A DNA stretch of 64,000 bases. Source: Leptobrachium leishanense (Eukaryota > Chordata > Amphibia > Anura > Megophryidae). Both the position numbers and the translations under genes were made by a program. The stretch is from positions 17,662,376 to 17,726,375 of the forward strand of contig CM019075.1 of assembly GCA_009667805.1 (NCBI GenBank), in the 5' to 3' direction. Of the stretch, positions 1 through 11,300 are shown one piece after another (position 1 is the stretch's first letter; each line of letters opens with the position of its first letter). Under the pieces are notes generated by a model. The model saw only the letters and a program-made list of their open reading frames with translations, searched no databases and was not told where the DNA came from.

Positions 1-336
1 GATAGAGATTTATTATAGAAATGAGAGAATACTCAAGACTCGAATATAACGCGATGGATAGAGATTTATTATAGAAATGAGAGAATACTCAAGACTCGAA
101 TATAACGCGATGGATAGAGATTTATTATAGAAATGAGAGAATACTCAAGACTCGAATATAACGCAATGGATAGAGATTTATTATAGAAATGAGAGAAGAC
201 TCAAGACTCGAATATAACGCGATGGATAGAGATTTATTATGGAAATGAGCGAATACTCAAGACTCGAATATAATGCGATGGATAGAGATTTATTATGGAA
301 GTGAGAGAATACTCAAGACTCGAATATAACGCGAGG
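1..336. repeat. 56-bp tandem satellite, six copies
   Basis: Six head-to-tail units of 56 bp begin at 1, 57, 113, 169, 225 and 281. Units differ by only one to three substitutions (for example gcgatg/gcaatg and tagaaa/ggaaa). The array probably continues to the left of the window. Each unit ends in CTCGAATATAACGCGA. The same 16-base string occurs once outside the array at about 703-718, next to unrelated sequence, which suggests that the unit was derived from the end of a dispersed element. No coding function is suggested. Confidence 0.93.
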
Positions 337-1139
337 AGCAAAATTATACTGTACCGGTAAACAATTAAAATCCTTCGAGGTTCTCTTAACACAGTCAGGC
401 TTCCCCTCAGGCCAGGGTGCTCTGCTCTAGAATGATTGCAGTTGTTACTAAGTATGAAGCCATCAGCCATCCGTCTTCTTTACTAGTGATTAGATGGCCA
501 GCGGAGGCGAGCAAGGTGAATGATTGGCTTAAACTGAGCTTGCCTTCTGGCCATGATGGATCCCACCTCTCCCGAATCCAGGAGTTCTTGAAATGTTCGC
601 AAGTATCAGGGAGCCCACATTCACTTCAGCGGGACTTCCGGGAGACTTGGGATCCAGGACAAGGCAATTTTTTTTTTTTTTTTTTACGCACGATGCAGTT
701 GTCTCGAATATAACGCGACCCCTCCAATTTTAAAGTAAATTTTCGTCACCAAAATCTAGCGGTATACTCGAGTATCTACAGTATTTTATTTACTGGAAGG
801 AGGTGTCAGTACATTGCCAGATTCTTAGGGATTTGCCCCACATAACACGAACGAAAATATTGTAACGCATATCATGCGTTGTAGGTGCACAGGCATGTCA
901 TGTGTATTAAGGAGAAGGCCAAGCTTCTGCAAACATCGGCGAACAATGCTGCATGATGGTTGCACCGTTATTCTTTCGCAAAATGAGTAAGCAGAGTCTG
1001 CTCTCTATTCAGCGATGCAACAGCAGTGAATGCACTTTGATGATTAGTAACGCGGTGATCTCCAATGGAAACGATGTTGAAAATCGGGGTAAAACAAGGC
1101 TACACAACTTCGACTGTAGCTACTGTAAAATCTATGCTA
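337..1139. other. No gene recognised; contains a transposon-end-like motif
   Basis: I see no coding region in this stretch. A T-run at about 667-684 is followed by the motif CTCGAATATAACGCGA (about 703-718) and then by a near-palindromic TATACTCGAGTA (about 761-772). This looks like the terminal region of a DNA transposon whose partner end I cannot find. Open frames at 417-713 and 953-1276 have no recognisable domain and read through repeat sequence. Confidence 0.4.
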
Positions 1140-1953
1140 AAGGGGTTATTCAAAGAGAGCTGAATTGGCTCCGAAACTGTGAATTTCCCCTATATGGTGC
1201 AATTTCGGAGTCATTCGGCTATTCGAACAGCTGGCGAAATACGGTGCAAATACCGCGACATACGAATTGCCAGTGAAATACAGTGATCTTCGACGGCAGT
1301 GAACTCCCGATAGAGAAGCAATTGTTAATCTATTCAGAGAACACCGAACAGCAGAGAAATGTCAGTGAAATGCCCTGATTTTCGGTGGTTTCATTCGACA
1401 GGTTTAATCAGTCGACTCCCATAGGCTTCAATGTTAAAAATAGTCCCCGTTTTTAATAAATATTTATTCAACCATTTATTATTTTAATCCTCAGCAAAAA
1501 GTCTCTTTATTTATTTAATTTTTAGGATTTATTTAGGCCTTTTTCTAGATTTTTTGGGGAAAAAAATTCCTGATTTTTTTTTAACAAAAATATTATTACT
1601 CATAAAATTGTCAGATGTATCCCGCAGCTGATTGGTGCTCTGTTCGGCGGGATGGTGGATATTTTCAGATCAATACAGTATTTTTCAGCGGTTTTTAAAA
1701 ATGATTCTGTGGGTTTTCTGGATCGATTCTGTGGTTTTCGATGTTTTTTTGGTTGTGTGGCGGTTTTGCTGCATTTTTTCCAATCGATTCGGTGGTTTTG
1801 CGACGGTTTGCAGATGCGTTCGGCGGCTTGTTCCCTGCACTTCAGGGACCCTGTGGTGAATGCAGAATTCGCCGAAGGGGTGGTCGAATTTGACTCCCTG
1901 AAGTGCGGGGAACGAAAGAGCACCAAACGTCCTGTGCTCTTTGAATAACCCTG
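1140..1953. mobile_element. TTATTC-family inverted-repeat element (MITE), copy 1
   Basis: This non-autonomous element is about 0.8 kb long. Its left end reads AGGGGTTATTCAAAGAG and its right end CTCTTTGAATAACCCTG, forming imperfect terminal inverted repeats. The interior has blocks seen in the other copies: a GGTGCAATTTCGG block, a segment near 1300-1400 (AATCTATTCAGAGAACACCG, then GCCCTGATTTTCGG) and an AT-rich middle. No transposase is encoded. Copies 2 and 4 have matching 3-bp flanks, which suggests a 3-bp target duplication, but here the flanks (cta/caa) do not match. The superfamily is not determined. Confidence 0.72.
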
Positions 1954-2033
1954 CAAATAACTTCATCAGAAACTATGGTGGAAACACCACTAGAAAAACT
2001 ATACAGAACAACTTTGGCAGAAACTATTGTGGA

Positions 2034-3291
2034 CGATTCGGATGTGGTGGCTTGCGCCGATGGTCGATTGGTCGGGGTGCCGGCTGAGAAACAGGAAGAT
2101 AACTCTGATTTGGATGACTTACCTCACCTGATCCTTCGACCTTCGGCGGTGGAGCCTACTGCACCTGCTGCTGGTCTTCTGCCTGCTGACGGGCCACCTC
2201 CTGGAGCGCTGGATGCTGGAGAGGCTGCTGTGGACTCCCCTGGATTGCAGGTGGCAGTTGGTCCGGGTGGAGCCCCCGGGGATCATGCTGGGAACTGGAG
2301 CTGTTTGCGATCCGCTGCTCCTGCGGGGGTGCAGCCCTTCGGGGGACCCAGTGGCAGACGTCTGGTTCCTCTGACTGTTCCCCGGGCTGCCGTAGTCTTC
2401 GGGACCTGTGTGGAGCACCTCTGGGCAAGGAGCGACATGTAATGCTGCCCCGCGTCGGAGTTGGTGGGGCTGGATGCGCTTCATGGAGCTACCCTATGCT
2501 GCAGGGACCCTATCTCGGCCCCCTGCACATGATTGGAAGTGATGGACACCCTGCACTCTGGCTGGATGCCGGCTAAAGTGGATTACCTGCTGTATTTTCA
2601 TTTCGATCCTTTCCCACAGGGCCCCACTTTCTGACTTTCCTATGAAGCTACTTTCCTAGTTTCCCTAGAAGCCTTCTCTCCTGCTGACAACCCCCCCCCA
2701 TGCACACCTTTTTTAGGACTCTTGCTGATTTATTCCCCCCCCCCTTTTGGACACTCTTTGGCGGACTTTGTTTCCTCTGACCAGTACGTGGTTTGGTGTG
2801 ACGGTCCGGGCACTTGGCCACTTTTTTTTTTTTTTGGGTGCGGAACGATAGGTTGCCCTGGGCGAGCCATTGGAGTGGATACCATGGCTCTGACCGCTTC
2901 CTCTGGCCCCAGGACGCCTGGCCCTGTGGCCTCTTCCGTGGCCTCCAGTCTCCTTGTGCGGTTACTGGAGTGAGCCAGGAATGCCACTTCTCTCCGGGCC
3001 GTCCTCCACCTTTCCCCTTATACTCCTCCCCCTTTATTTTCTTTTCTCGTGGCTGCTCCGTCCCATGTCTGTTTTACGACGAGACTACCTCCCTGGTCAC
3101 CTATGTCGTGTGTCCTTCCCCCTTCCTCATCCCCCTTTACTGTTGTTAACTTTGCGGTCCCTTGCTGTCTATTTTGGTTATTTTTATTTACATTGATTTT
3201 CCTGCTGACTAGTCTACTGTGGCCCTGCGAGACGTTTTTCCCTCTGTTGTACCGCTGACATTGTTACAAAATAAAAATTTTAATAAAAAAA
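2034..3291 (+). mobile_element. 5'-truncated L1-like LINE 3' end with target duplication
   Basis: A 1.26-kb insertion is flanked by a 15-bp direct repeat, AGAAACTATTGTGGA, at 2019-2033 and 3292-3306. It ends in an A-rich tail with overlapping AATAAA-type signals (about 3269-3291). These are signs of target-primed retroposition. I could not translate a confident ORF2 end; the body is GC-rich then pyrimidine-rich, like a 3' UTR. Its last 80 bases share a GGCCCTGCGAG block and an AAAATAAAAA..TTTAA tail with the 3' end of the ORF1-only L1 at 12006-14271, so both probably use the same replication machinery. It landed inside a small inverted-repeat element: AGAAACTATGGTGGA near 1969 pairs with TCCACCATAGTTCT near 3369. 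Confidence 0.72.
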
Positions 3292-3306
3292 AGAAACTAT
3301 TGTGGA

Positions 3307-4923
3307 AAGTATGGAGAACGGTGGAAGTTCCCTAAATACACAATTCACCATAGTTTCACCGTTCTTGATCCACCATAGTTCTGGCAGACAGGGCATCAGA
3401 GAACTACATACTTTAAATGAAGGTAAAGGTGTTTAGTAAATAAACACTTAGGTGATTTTAAGCAAAATATGATATTCACTAAAGTCCACAGCTTAAAACG
3501 TAAGCCGTGATCTTGATGTCATTATCGGAGCATGAGCTCGCTGGCAATTTTGACGTTTGGAGCAGGATGCCTTTTCGGAGCACTTGCCAATTAAACAGCT
3601 TTAAATATCAGGATGATGGCTTCTTTCTTTATATCCATAGGTTTGTTTGTACCTGCAGGTGAAGACGTAGTTCGGTATGATGATTGTTTATGATGTCGTT
3701 TTAGGCTGCTGGAAGGTGCTTCCTGTTGGCACACAGGTGAGGCTTTGTGCCAACATACGATTATCTGTACTGCCGTACCTTACACTGTGTAACTACGTAC
3801 GCCTGCCAGGGCAGAGGCACGTGTGCATAATGCCCTTTACACCGTTTTCACAGACTGGCAGGCGGCGATGTGGCCGTGACATGTGACTTTTGGAGAATCT
3901 CAGTATTAGTATTGGAGTTCAAGCCAGGTCATCTAATTCCGAATACAAACAATCTGAGCAAATACCATGCTTCACGGTGACCATCTGGCCAGAAGACTTC
4001 ATAAAGAGCGGAGTGACTTATCTCCGCCAGGCCCAACCTGCACGATTCAACGTGATCTAAGCAAATGATACCCTTTACCTAAACCTTCTTCATTAACATC
4101 CTCTGCCTTGACTTAGCTGTTTAATTCCCTTCGGTTTGGAGCCGTGGCAGATGCACACAGTTGCACAAATGATATGATTTTACACGGGGGTCGTGTAAGT
4201 CAAGCGAGAACTCTTGGGAACATAGTTCCTCCATTGTTTTGTTGTCAGGAGAAACGGAGTTCCCATTTGCGCCAAACACTGATATGGTTTTATTATGTTT
4301 CAACAATATTTTTCCTTAATAAGCCACCAGAAATATATGATATTTATTACAATTATCACAAGGGTTCCCAAAAAAAACCAGCTTATCGTTATATTTAAAC
4401 GTTAACATCATAGTTGGGGGGGAGGGTGGCAGGTTAAGTGCAAAATGTCAAAGGATAATTGGGGAGCAGAAATCTTGGAGAGCCCACACTTCTTTTTTTA
4501 GGTCTAGACCTCTGATTTTGCAGAAACAAAATCACTTAAAGGTATATTCTACACACCCTGACCACTTTAGCATTTTAAGGTGGTCAGGGTGTGTGGAGTA
4601 TCCGCCCCCCTCTTCCCACCTCCAAGGTCCCCCGATCTCTTTAAAAATATGGGGTGAAGTGGAGAGAATTCTCTACCCACCCTGGCAGGACCAGGCAGCC
4701 GGGAGGTTTGAACTAACCAGTTGTCGATCACTAGTTCGGGAATTCGAGATGTCAGCACGCTCAAGAGTGCTGACATCTCCTCCCGGAGACTGCCTGCGAA
4801 GCCGGCAGTTCTCAGGGAGAGAGTCGATGGATGAGATCTGTGCGTGCGCAGTGTAGCCTCGCTCCATCCTTGTGCGCAAGTGCTACAGGGCTTGCGTACG
4901 CCAAGAGCATAGGCCCGTTAGGC
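3307..4923. other. No gene recognised; two short hairpins
   Basis: No coding region is supported. A hairpin with 15-bp perfect arms (ACACACCCTGACCAC) lies at 4551-4565/4580-4594. A second, with 13-bp arms (GAGATGTCAGCAC), lies at 4746-4758/4767-4779. Both probably belong to one dispersed repeat that starts near TTAAAGGTATATTCTA (about 4536). The rest, including 3530-4100, looks like unique AT-moderate sequence. Confidence 0.5.
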
Positions 4924-5089
4924 CAGGCCTCAAAATTTCAAGTCCTGAGCTACTAGCCAGGCCTTAAGAGTTACTCGCCACTAGTTGCCCCACCTAACCC
5001 CTATCCAGCATTGCCTCTGCATTCCCACTCGCCCTCATGTAATTTCCACTCGCCAAATGCGAGCAGGCGAGTGGAAATTTTGAGGCCTG
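4924..5089. mobile_element. Short inverted-repeat element (166 bp)
   Basis: The ends are exact inverted repeats, CAGGCCTCAAAATTTC on the left and GAAATTTTGAGGCCTG on the right. The interior has repeated ACTCGCC blocks (5027-5076). It has no coding capacity. The form is that of a miniature inverted-repeat transposon; I could not identify a target duplication. Confidence 0.65.
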
Positions 5090-5221
5090 CGTTAGGCTAT
5101 GCAATTTACCTAAGGGGTGCAAATTGCGTAGAAAAGCTCTGAGACTTCAAGGTTTGAAGGCTCCGAACTGAAGAGGAGGAGCTGTGCACGGCGAGGGAGA
5201 AGAAGGAGAGTAAAAACAATG

Positions 5222-6321
5222 TGTAGCGCTCACTCCCGGAGGAGCCTCTGAAAATGAACCACGGGTCAGTCTCCCCGCACTAGGGAATAAATATACTCCA
5301 ACACAGTTGTGAGTTTTTATATTTATATAGTTTACTAAAATATTTGAGCAGATGTTGAGACACGGTATTCACAAGTATTATTACAGTATTTTCGTATCCC
5401 GGTAAAACGCGTAGCGGAAAAGAAACGAAACACGAGGCTTCGTATTTCGGAAAATAAAATATTCGCAACCGAACATAAAAGCAATGCAATTTCCCGATAG
5501 TTCAGAAAAAGGGGACACGTAGCAAAACCCCAAACATACAATCCCTTCGTATTACGTATTACGGCAAACGCGCAGCGGAAAAAGAGAAAAATGTATTCGG
5601 AACGTATCTTTGTCTTTAACCCCCGTTCCGATTCGCAAAAGGAAATGAGTCCTGCACAGGTTAAGTCCCAGAATGTGAAAAGTGTATCTGTGTGTGTGTG
5701 GTACCCGGGTACTGTTCAACTGGCCAGTGAGTTTATTAAAGGAAGGTCTTCGACTAGTCAGTTGGGGCCCTGTGGACTTTAAAGAGAAAACAGCATAGCG
5801 TCCTTTAATCATAAAACAGCCTTGGAGGCCTCTCACCCATCCGACGATTTCTTTAGGCTCCGCTGACCCAGGACGTCTCCCCACCCGATTTTGACTGGGG
5901 ATACTAGCGGCCCGATCCGTTGTCTGACTCCACACAGCTTTCCCAGCTCACCGCCTGCTCTCCGTTCGATTCCTCCGGTCTGCAGCAATGCCTGGATCCC
6001 GGCGGGTCTTCTTCTCCTCAGCTTGGGTGATCCTCTCTGGACTAACAGGTCTCTCTTGGTCTCTCTTGGTCTCTGTTGGTCTCTGGCCTAGGCCCTCTCG
6101 TGATCTCTTCAATGCGTCTGCTCTCTTCCCTTCCCTGGCGCGCTCTGGAACTTTCTCCACGAGGCAGAGGATGTAAGTCTCCAGTCCCCACCCACTTCCT
6201 GTCTTCTTGCAAAGCATGCCGGGCATTGTAGTCCCAATATCCAGTATCTCTGATCGCGATAGTCTCCATCTTGTGGCCAAAAATAGGTACTGCCACAGCA
6301 AGATTTTACCACAGCGCTACA
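5222..6321 (-). mobile_element. Solo LTR of the Ty3/gypsy family found at 49287-62651
   Basis: It begins TGTAGCGCTCACTCCCGGAG and ends AGCGCTACA, with the 4-bp direct repeat AATG on each side (5218-5221 and 6322-6325). Internal blocks match the two LTRs of the large element: GGTACCCGGGTACTG, CTCACCCATCCGA, CACCCACTTCCTGT and GCAAAGCATG. It is longer (1.10 kb against 0.92 kb) and clearly diverged, so it represents an older or different subfamily. No internal coding part is left, consistent with LTR-LTR recombination. Strand is given by alignment with the minus-strand element. Confidence 0.88.
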
Positions 6322-6954
6322 AATGTAAAAGGGGAAACCCAGCCCCCAAATAATTGGACATAGGCTGCCAGCAGCCTCTGTTCAATTATTTAAAGGAAAG
6401 AAGGGAACTCTACTTTTTAAGAGTATTCCTTAACACTAGGCCGTGGGAGCCGGTATTCTTTCAAGAATACCGACTCGAGCTAAGAACCACCATGGAATAG
6501 CTTGCTGTTTTCTTACTGGCTCTTATACAGAAGTACACAAAGTATAGACACCGTTACTGTACCATGAGGATCCATTAATTCCAAGCCACAAGCAAAGCTT
6601 GCGTCAAAGTCAGAATGGCACCTTGAGCCATTAACAGAAGGGTCGTGATAGGGCCATGGAGGTATCACGCGGCTTACTTTAAGCACCACTAGAATGCCAC
6701 TTTCAAACAATCATACAAAATGTGATGTAATAATTGACGAACGCTCAAATATCAACAGATCATGTTGCTTAATCTTCAAGGTTAAAATTGTTACGGAAGT
6801 CACTGCTTCAGAGTTAGAGGCACTGTGTCTCAGGTTTCTCGTTGCTTTTTTAATATTTGTTATAACTCTTTTCCTCCTTATACGGTTTATCGCTCCCTGT
6901 AATTTTCCTTTATTTATTTTATGGATATATATATATATAAATACAGGAAACAAA
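6322..6954. other. No gene recognised
   Basis: I see no coding, RNA or clear repeat signature apart from an AT dinucleotide run near 6923-6940. Open frames on both strands at 6694-7040 have no recognisable domain. Confidence 0.4.
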
Positions 6955-7853
6955 CAGGGTAATTCAAAGAGATTCGAAAAGTCAGCGCACGTTCGGTGAC
7001 TTTTCCTTCTCTTCAATTTGGTTTGTTTTGCCGATCCCATTTCGGTGACCCTGCGGTGTATTCAGCAAGCACCACAGGGTCCCCGAATTGCAGGGAAAAG
7101 CTGCCGCAAACCCGACGAAAACTAACTGCAAAACCCACCGAATGCACGCCGAAAACCCTCAAAAACATCTGGATTAACCCGGCGAAAACCACGGGAAAAC
7201 CCGAGCAGGAGCCGATTGCAGCCTTCGACACAGCAGAAGAGGCAGTGAATAAATTAGCAAAACAGTTTGTATGAATGATTGAAAAGTGAAACGCTGTTTG
7301 CAAAGAAACTACTGAGCGAAAATGTCTGAAATTTGCATATGAGGTCCAGGGAATGATAGTAAAGAGGGCTGTTACAGAAAAAATAAAGTAAACTTAAAAA
7401 AAAATAAAAAAATCGGACTTTTAAAAAAAAAAAAAAATCAGAAAAATGCTTAAAATAACCTAAAAAATCTATAAATAAAGAGACTCTTTACTGCGGAATT
7501 TTATAGTGAACGGTTTATTAGATATTGAATTAAAACCAGAATATTTTTAACATTGAAGCCTATGGGATTCTCCTGAATAAACTTGCTGAATTAAATCACC
7601 GAATGGCAGGGCATTTCGGGAACCTTTCACTGCTGGTTTGTGTTCTCTGAATAGCCGAAGCAGTGCTTTTTCATGGGGATTTCACTGCCCTCGAACAGGC
7701 ACCAAACAGGCACCGTATGTGCAGGCAATTCGCCAGGATTTGGTGAATTGCCTGCTCTCTGGATAGCCGAATGGCCAAGAAAGGTAACCGAACGCTGATT
7801 TTCAGCGTTCGGTTACCTTTCTCAAGCAATTCGGAGCTCTTTGAATTACCCTG
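6955..7853. mobile_element. TTATTC-family MITE, copy 2
   Basis: The terminal inverted repeats are CAGGGTAATTCAAAGAG and CTCTTTGAATTACCCTG, 17 bp and perfect. The flanks are aaa on both sides (6952-6954 and 7854-7856), compatible with a 3-bp target duplication. The interior matches copies 1, 3 and 4, for example the 5'-gccgcaaacc/aaaaccaccg-type block near 7100-7200 and a TTTTCAGCGTTCGG stem near the right end. No protein is encoded. It abuts the palindrome that starts at 7854. Confidence 0.82.
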
Positions 7854-8075
7854 AAAATGTTTGCGGCGGCACTCCAGGTCTTTTCATAAAACAATAAACT
7901 TTATTTTATCCATTAAAACATGGGTCAACGTTTCAGTTCCCATCCGGAGCTTTCCTCAGAAAAAGGTGTCCTGAGGAAAGCTTCGGATGGGAGCTGAAAC
8001 GTTGACCCATGTTTTAATGGATTAAATAATGAATATTGTTTTTGAAAAGACCTGGAGTGCCGCCGCAAACATTTT
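7854..8075. repeat. 222-bp near-perfect palindrome
   Basis: Two arms of about 105 bp read outward from an 11-nt loop at 7960-7970. Each arm contains, on its own strand, CTGAGGAAAGC, a short self-complementary stretch, then GAAACGTTGACCCATG. The arms differ by a few substitutions and a small indel near 8010-8035. The CTGAxGAAxG...GAAACG pairing is a block I recognise from several vertebrate dispersed repeats, including Penelope-like elements. An inverted duplication of such an element end is the simplest reading. Confidence 0.8.
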
Positions 8076-9890
8076 GTTTCCTGTATACGCTTGAAGCTGG
8101 TTGGCAGGCACCGGGCAATAGAAAAAACGAGAAGCTTGAGTGCATGACATCTTGGAGATATATATATATATATATATATACAGGTATCTGCTGTATGGAC
8201 AATTGCAATCAAATAAATACACTACATTTATTATCACTTGCAAAATCGGTATAGTGTGGTATGGATGGGTAAGGAGAAAGGATGGAGCTTTGTGGAGATG
8301 TTCTTATCCCCAGTGACATCATCAGTGACTCCCCGGTTACATCATCAGTAAATGAACCAGTTTGGAGCTTATATATCTAATATGTAGTTAATTTTTTCTT
8401 TCCGCCATGCTATTCCTTCACACGATGGTAATTAATGTGGAGTAGAAGACAAACTTTCTTTTTATGGTTTAGGCCACAGAAGCCAGTGTGGAGAATTGCC
8501 TTCGATGCTGGCCTTCCTGATAGGGCTCCAGTTGCCAGCTCAGCACAAATCACAGTTCAGTGAACAAGTTCCTTCGGCTGCTTTCATTGTTTCCCTGGTT
8601 TAACCCAGATTACTCTGCAGTTGGTGCAAAATGTGTTTGGGATAAAGTGAGTGATGGCTTTGCATACATTTTTCACACCTTGCGTGGGCATATAAAGTAA
8701 ATGCACTGACATACAGTATATATGTAATTGGCCGTGCTGGATTAATGGCTTCACGTGTTTAGTGCTGTAGGTTGTGGTGGGCCCCATCTCTGAGAGTAGA
8801 GCAACCACCTTTAATGCAGCCATCGCACGTCTGGTAGGTAGGATCAAATCAGGACTGTCCAGTGGGATCCAGGGCAGTTTGAAGCTATGGCAAGGCTTTA
8901 TTCTACTTTTTGCATTTGTATTACTGACAAAATTCCTACATAATCTGAACTCGGGAAGACAATTATGCCATCAATCTCGCAGTCAATTGTTGTGTGTTCA
9001 ATCACAAAGCACGTAAGTGGCTGCTTATCGCAGAGAGTACACCTCACTGTTATTCGGATGTTGAGCCTGTCATATATTTAATAATAGACAATCAATCTAC
9101 ATTACTAATGGGAGCACTGAGCAAATATTTAAAGAACAATGTAACTCACTGGAATTTATCGTGGGAAACGGACATAAACACATTTCTCTGCGATTGGATA
9201 TCACTATTAAAGGCAAAAATCCCAATAAATTGTCTGTGTGTGCAGAGATAAACTGAGAAGGTGGTAAATCTTCCAAAAAGGAAATGGCACAATTATAAAT
9301 GAGTATGAGGAATGTTTGTGGAACTGTTACTTTTGACGCTGCTGGATTCATAGCATCATGTGTCTGGAGCTGAGGGTTTTGGCAGGCTCCTTCTCTTTTA
9401 CCTCCCTTGTGCCCCTACGACATCCGACCTTCTTATCTCCATTATTCCATGACCCCAACCCTCTCACCCTTGTTTTGTCTTGGCCCTGAATCTCTCACCC
9501 TCAATTTACCTTGGCCCCATCACTTTCATCCACAGGTTTTGGTCATGTCTTTTCAAACCTTTGCGTCTCTACCCTACAACTCTTTTTGGGTCTCTTCCCC
9601 ATCCCTCTCATCCTCACTGTTACTCTGCCCTGGTTTTCCAACCCCTATTGTGACCTGGTCCTATCGCTCTCATCCTTGCTGTGCCTTCGTCTTGTCTTTC
9701 TCAAACTATTGTATCTCTCCTCATCCCTTTCAGCCCCCATTCCTGTCAACCCCAGTGTACCTCTACACCCATTCCTCTCACCCCTTTGTGCGTGTTATGT
9801 TTTCTTAAAAAGCACAACATACTATAATACGTTCTAATAATATTATTTCTGTTATTCTGGGTCCCAAACTTTGCTGTGTAACTCACACTC
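8076..9890. other. No gene recognised; AT run and pyrimidine-rich degenerate repeat
   Basis: A (TA)n microsatellite lies at about 8158-8181. From about 9390 to 9800 the plus strand is pyrimidine-rich, with degenerate repeats of a TTGGCCCxxxATCTCTCACCCT-like theme. Open frames there (9407-9837) are by-products of the composition. Nothing else is supported. Confidence 0.45.
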
Positions 9891-11300
9891 ACACACACTC
9901 ACTCTCAGTAAGAGTCGCTCATACTCACACTCAAACTCATTTGCACACACACACACTCTCACACTCACTCTCAGTAAGGCTGGGGTCAGACGAGCGCAGT
10001 GTTCACGTCCGTGATTGCGCCTAAAAGAACGTCCGTGATAGCATGAAAGAAAGCCCATTGGAGCCTGACACATGAAGTACATCCGCACTGAACTGCGGAC
10101 GCACAACGGCCGCGGCCCACTGACGCAAGGCAGGCAAGAACGTACACCCCCTAGAACGGCCGCACAAAGTGCGCTGCGTCCGCAACGTCCGCATAGCTTT
10201 GTGTGTGAGTGATGGAACGTGGTCAGACGGACTGCATTTATACGTCCAGCATTTTTCACGGACAAAATGGTTTTGCTTTTTAATTTATTTTCCCTCCTAC
10301 ATCCGTCAAAATATACGTCAGTGAAAAAAAAACGGACTGTGTGGCCACTACTGTGTCTTCCGTACTGACGTCCGTCCGTGTGCATGGACGTACAGTCCGT
10401 AGAAATCACGCTCGTCTGACCCTAGCCTAAGAGTTGCTCATACTCGCACTCAAACTCATTTGCACACACACATACTCACACACACTCTCACTCTCAGTAA
10501 GAGTTGCTCATACTCACACTCAAACTCATTTGCACACACACACATACTCACACACACACACTCTCAGTAAGAGTCGCTCATACTCACACTCAAACTCATT
10601 TGCACACACACATACTCACACACACACTCTCACTCAGTAAGAGTTGCTCATACTCACACTCAAACTCATTTGCACACACACATACTCACACACACACTCT
10701 CAGTAAGAGTTGCTCATACTCACACTCAAACTCATTTGCACACACACATACTCACACACACACTCTCACTCAGTAAGAGTTGCTCATACTCACACTCAAA
10801 CTCATTTGCACACACACACACACTCACACACACACTCTCACTCTCAGTAAGAGTTGCTCATACTCACACTCAAACTCATTTGCACACACACACATACTCA
10901 CACACACACTCTCACTCTCAGTAAGAGTTGCTCATACTCACACTCAAACTCATTTGCACACACACACATACTCACACACACACTCTCACTCTCAGTAAGA
11001 GTTGCTCATACACTCAAACTCATTTGCACACACACACATACTCACACACACACTCTCACTCTCAGTAAGAGTTGCTCATACTCACACTCAAACTCACTTG
11101 CACACACACACATACTCACACACACACTCTCAGTAAGAGTTGCTCATACTCACACTCAAACTCATTTGCACACACATACTCACACACACACTCTCACTCA
11201 GTAAGAGTTGCTCATACTCCCACTCAAACTCATTTGCACACACACACATACTCACACAAACACTCTCACTCTCAGCAAGAGTTGCTCATACTCAAACTCA
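9891..11300. repeat. 66-74 bp CA-rich satellite
   Basis: Units start with GAGTTGCTCATACTC and contain CTCATTTGCACACACACA, then CTCACACACACTCTCACTCTCAGTAA-type sequence. Unit starts include 10431, 10501, 10571, 10641, 10707, 10777, 10851, 10925 and 10999, so length varies from 66 to 74 bp through gain and loss of CA/CTCA dinucleotide steps. The array is interrupted by a Harbinger-like MITE at 9978-10427 and decays into degenerate CTCA repeats to about 11430. Confidence 0.93.
9978..10427. mobile_element. Harbinger-like MITE inserted in the satellite
   Basis: A 450-bp element has ends GGCTGGGGTCAGACGAGCG and CGCTCGTCTGACCCTAGCC. It is flanked by TAA on both sides (9975-9977 and 10428-10430). 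The satellite unit has the uninterrupted sequence CAGTAAGAGTTGCTC at this place, so the single TAA was duplicated by the insertion. A TWA duplication with GG...CC ends is the pattern of PIF/Harbinger elements. The interior is CpG-rich, with repeated ACGTCCG/CGGACGT blocks that would fold back on each other. No transposase is encoded. Confidence 0.88.

Noticed and set aside
1975..2442. 155-codon frame that could be a gene
   Set aside because: It crosses the target duplication and 5' junction of a LINE insertion; no recognisable domain.
9891..11300. CRISPR-like array of repeats and spacers
   Set aside because: Units are contiguous with no unique spacers, and the genome context is eukaryotic.
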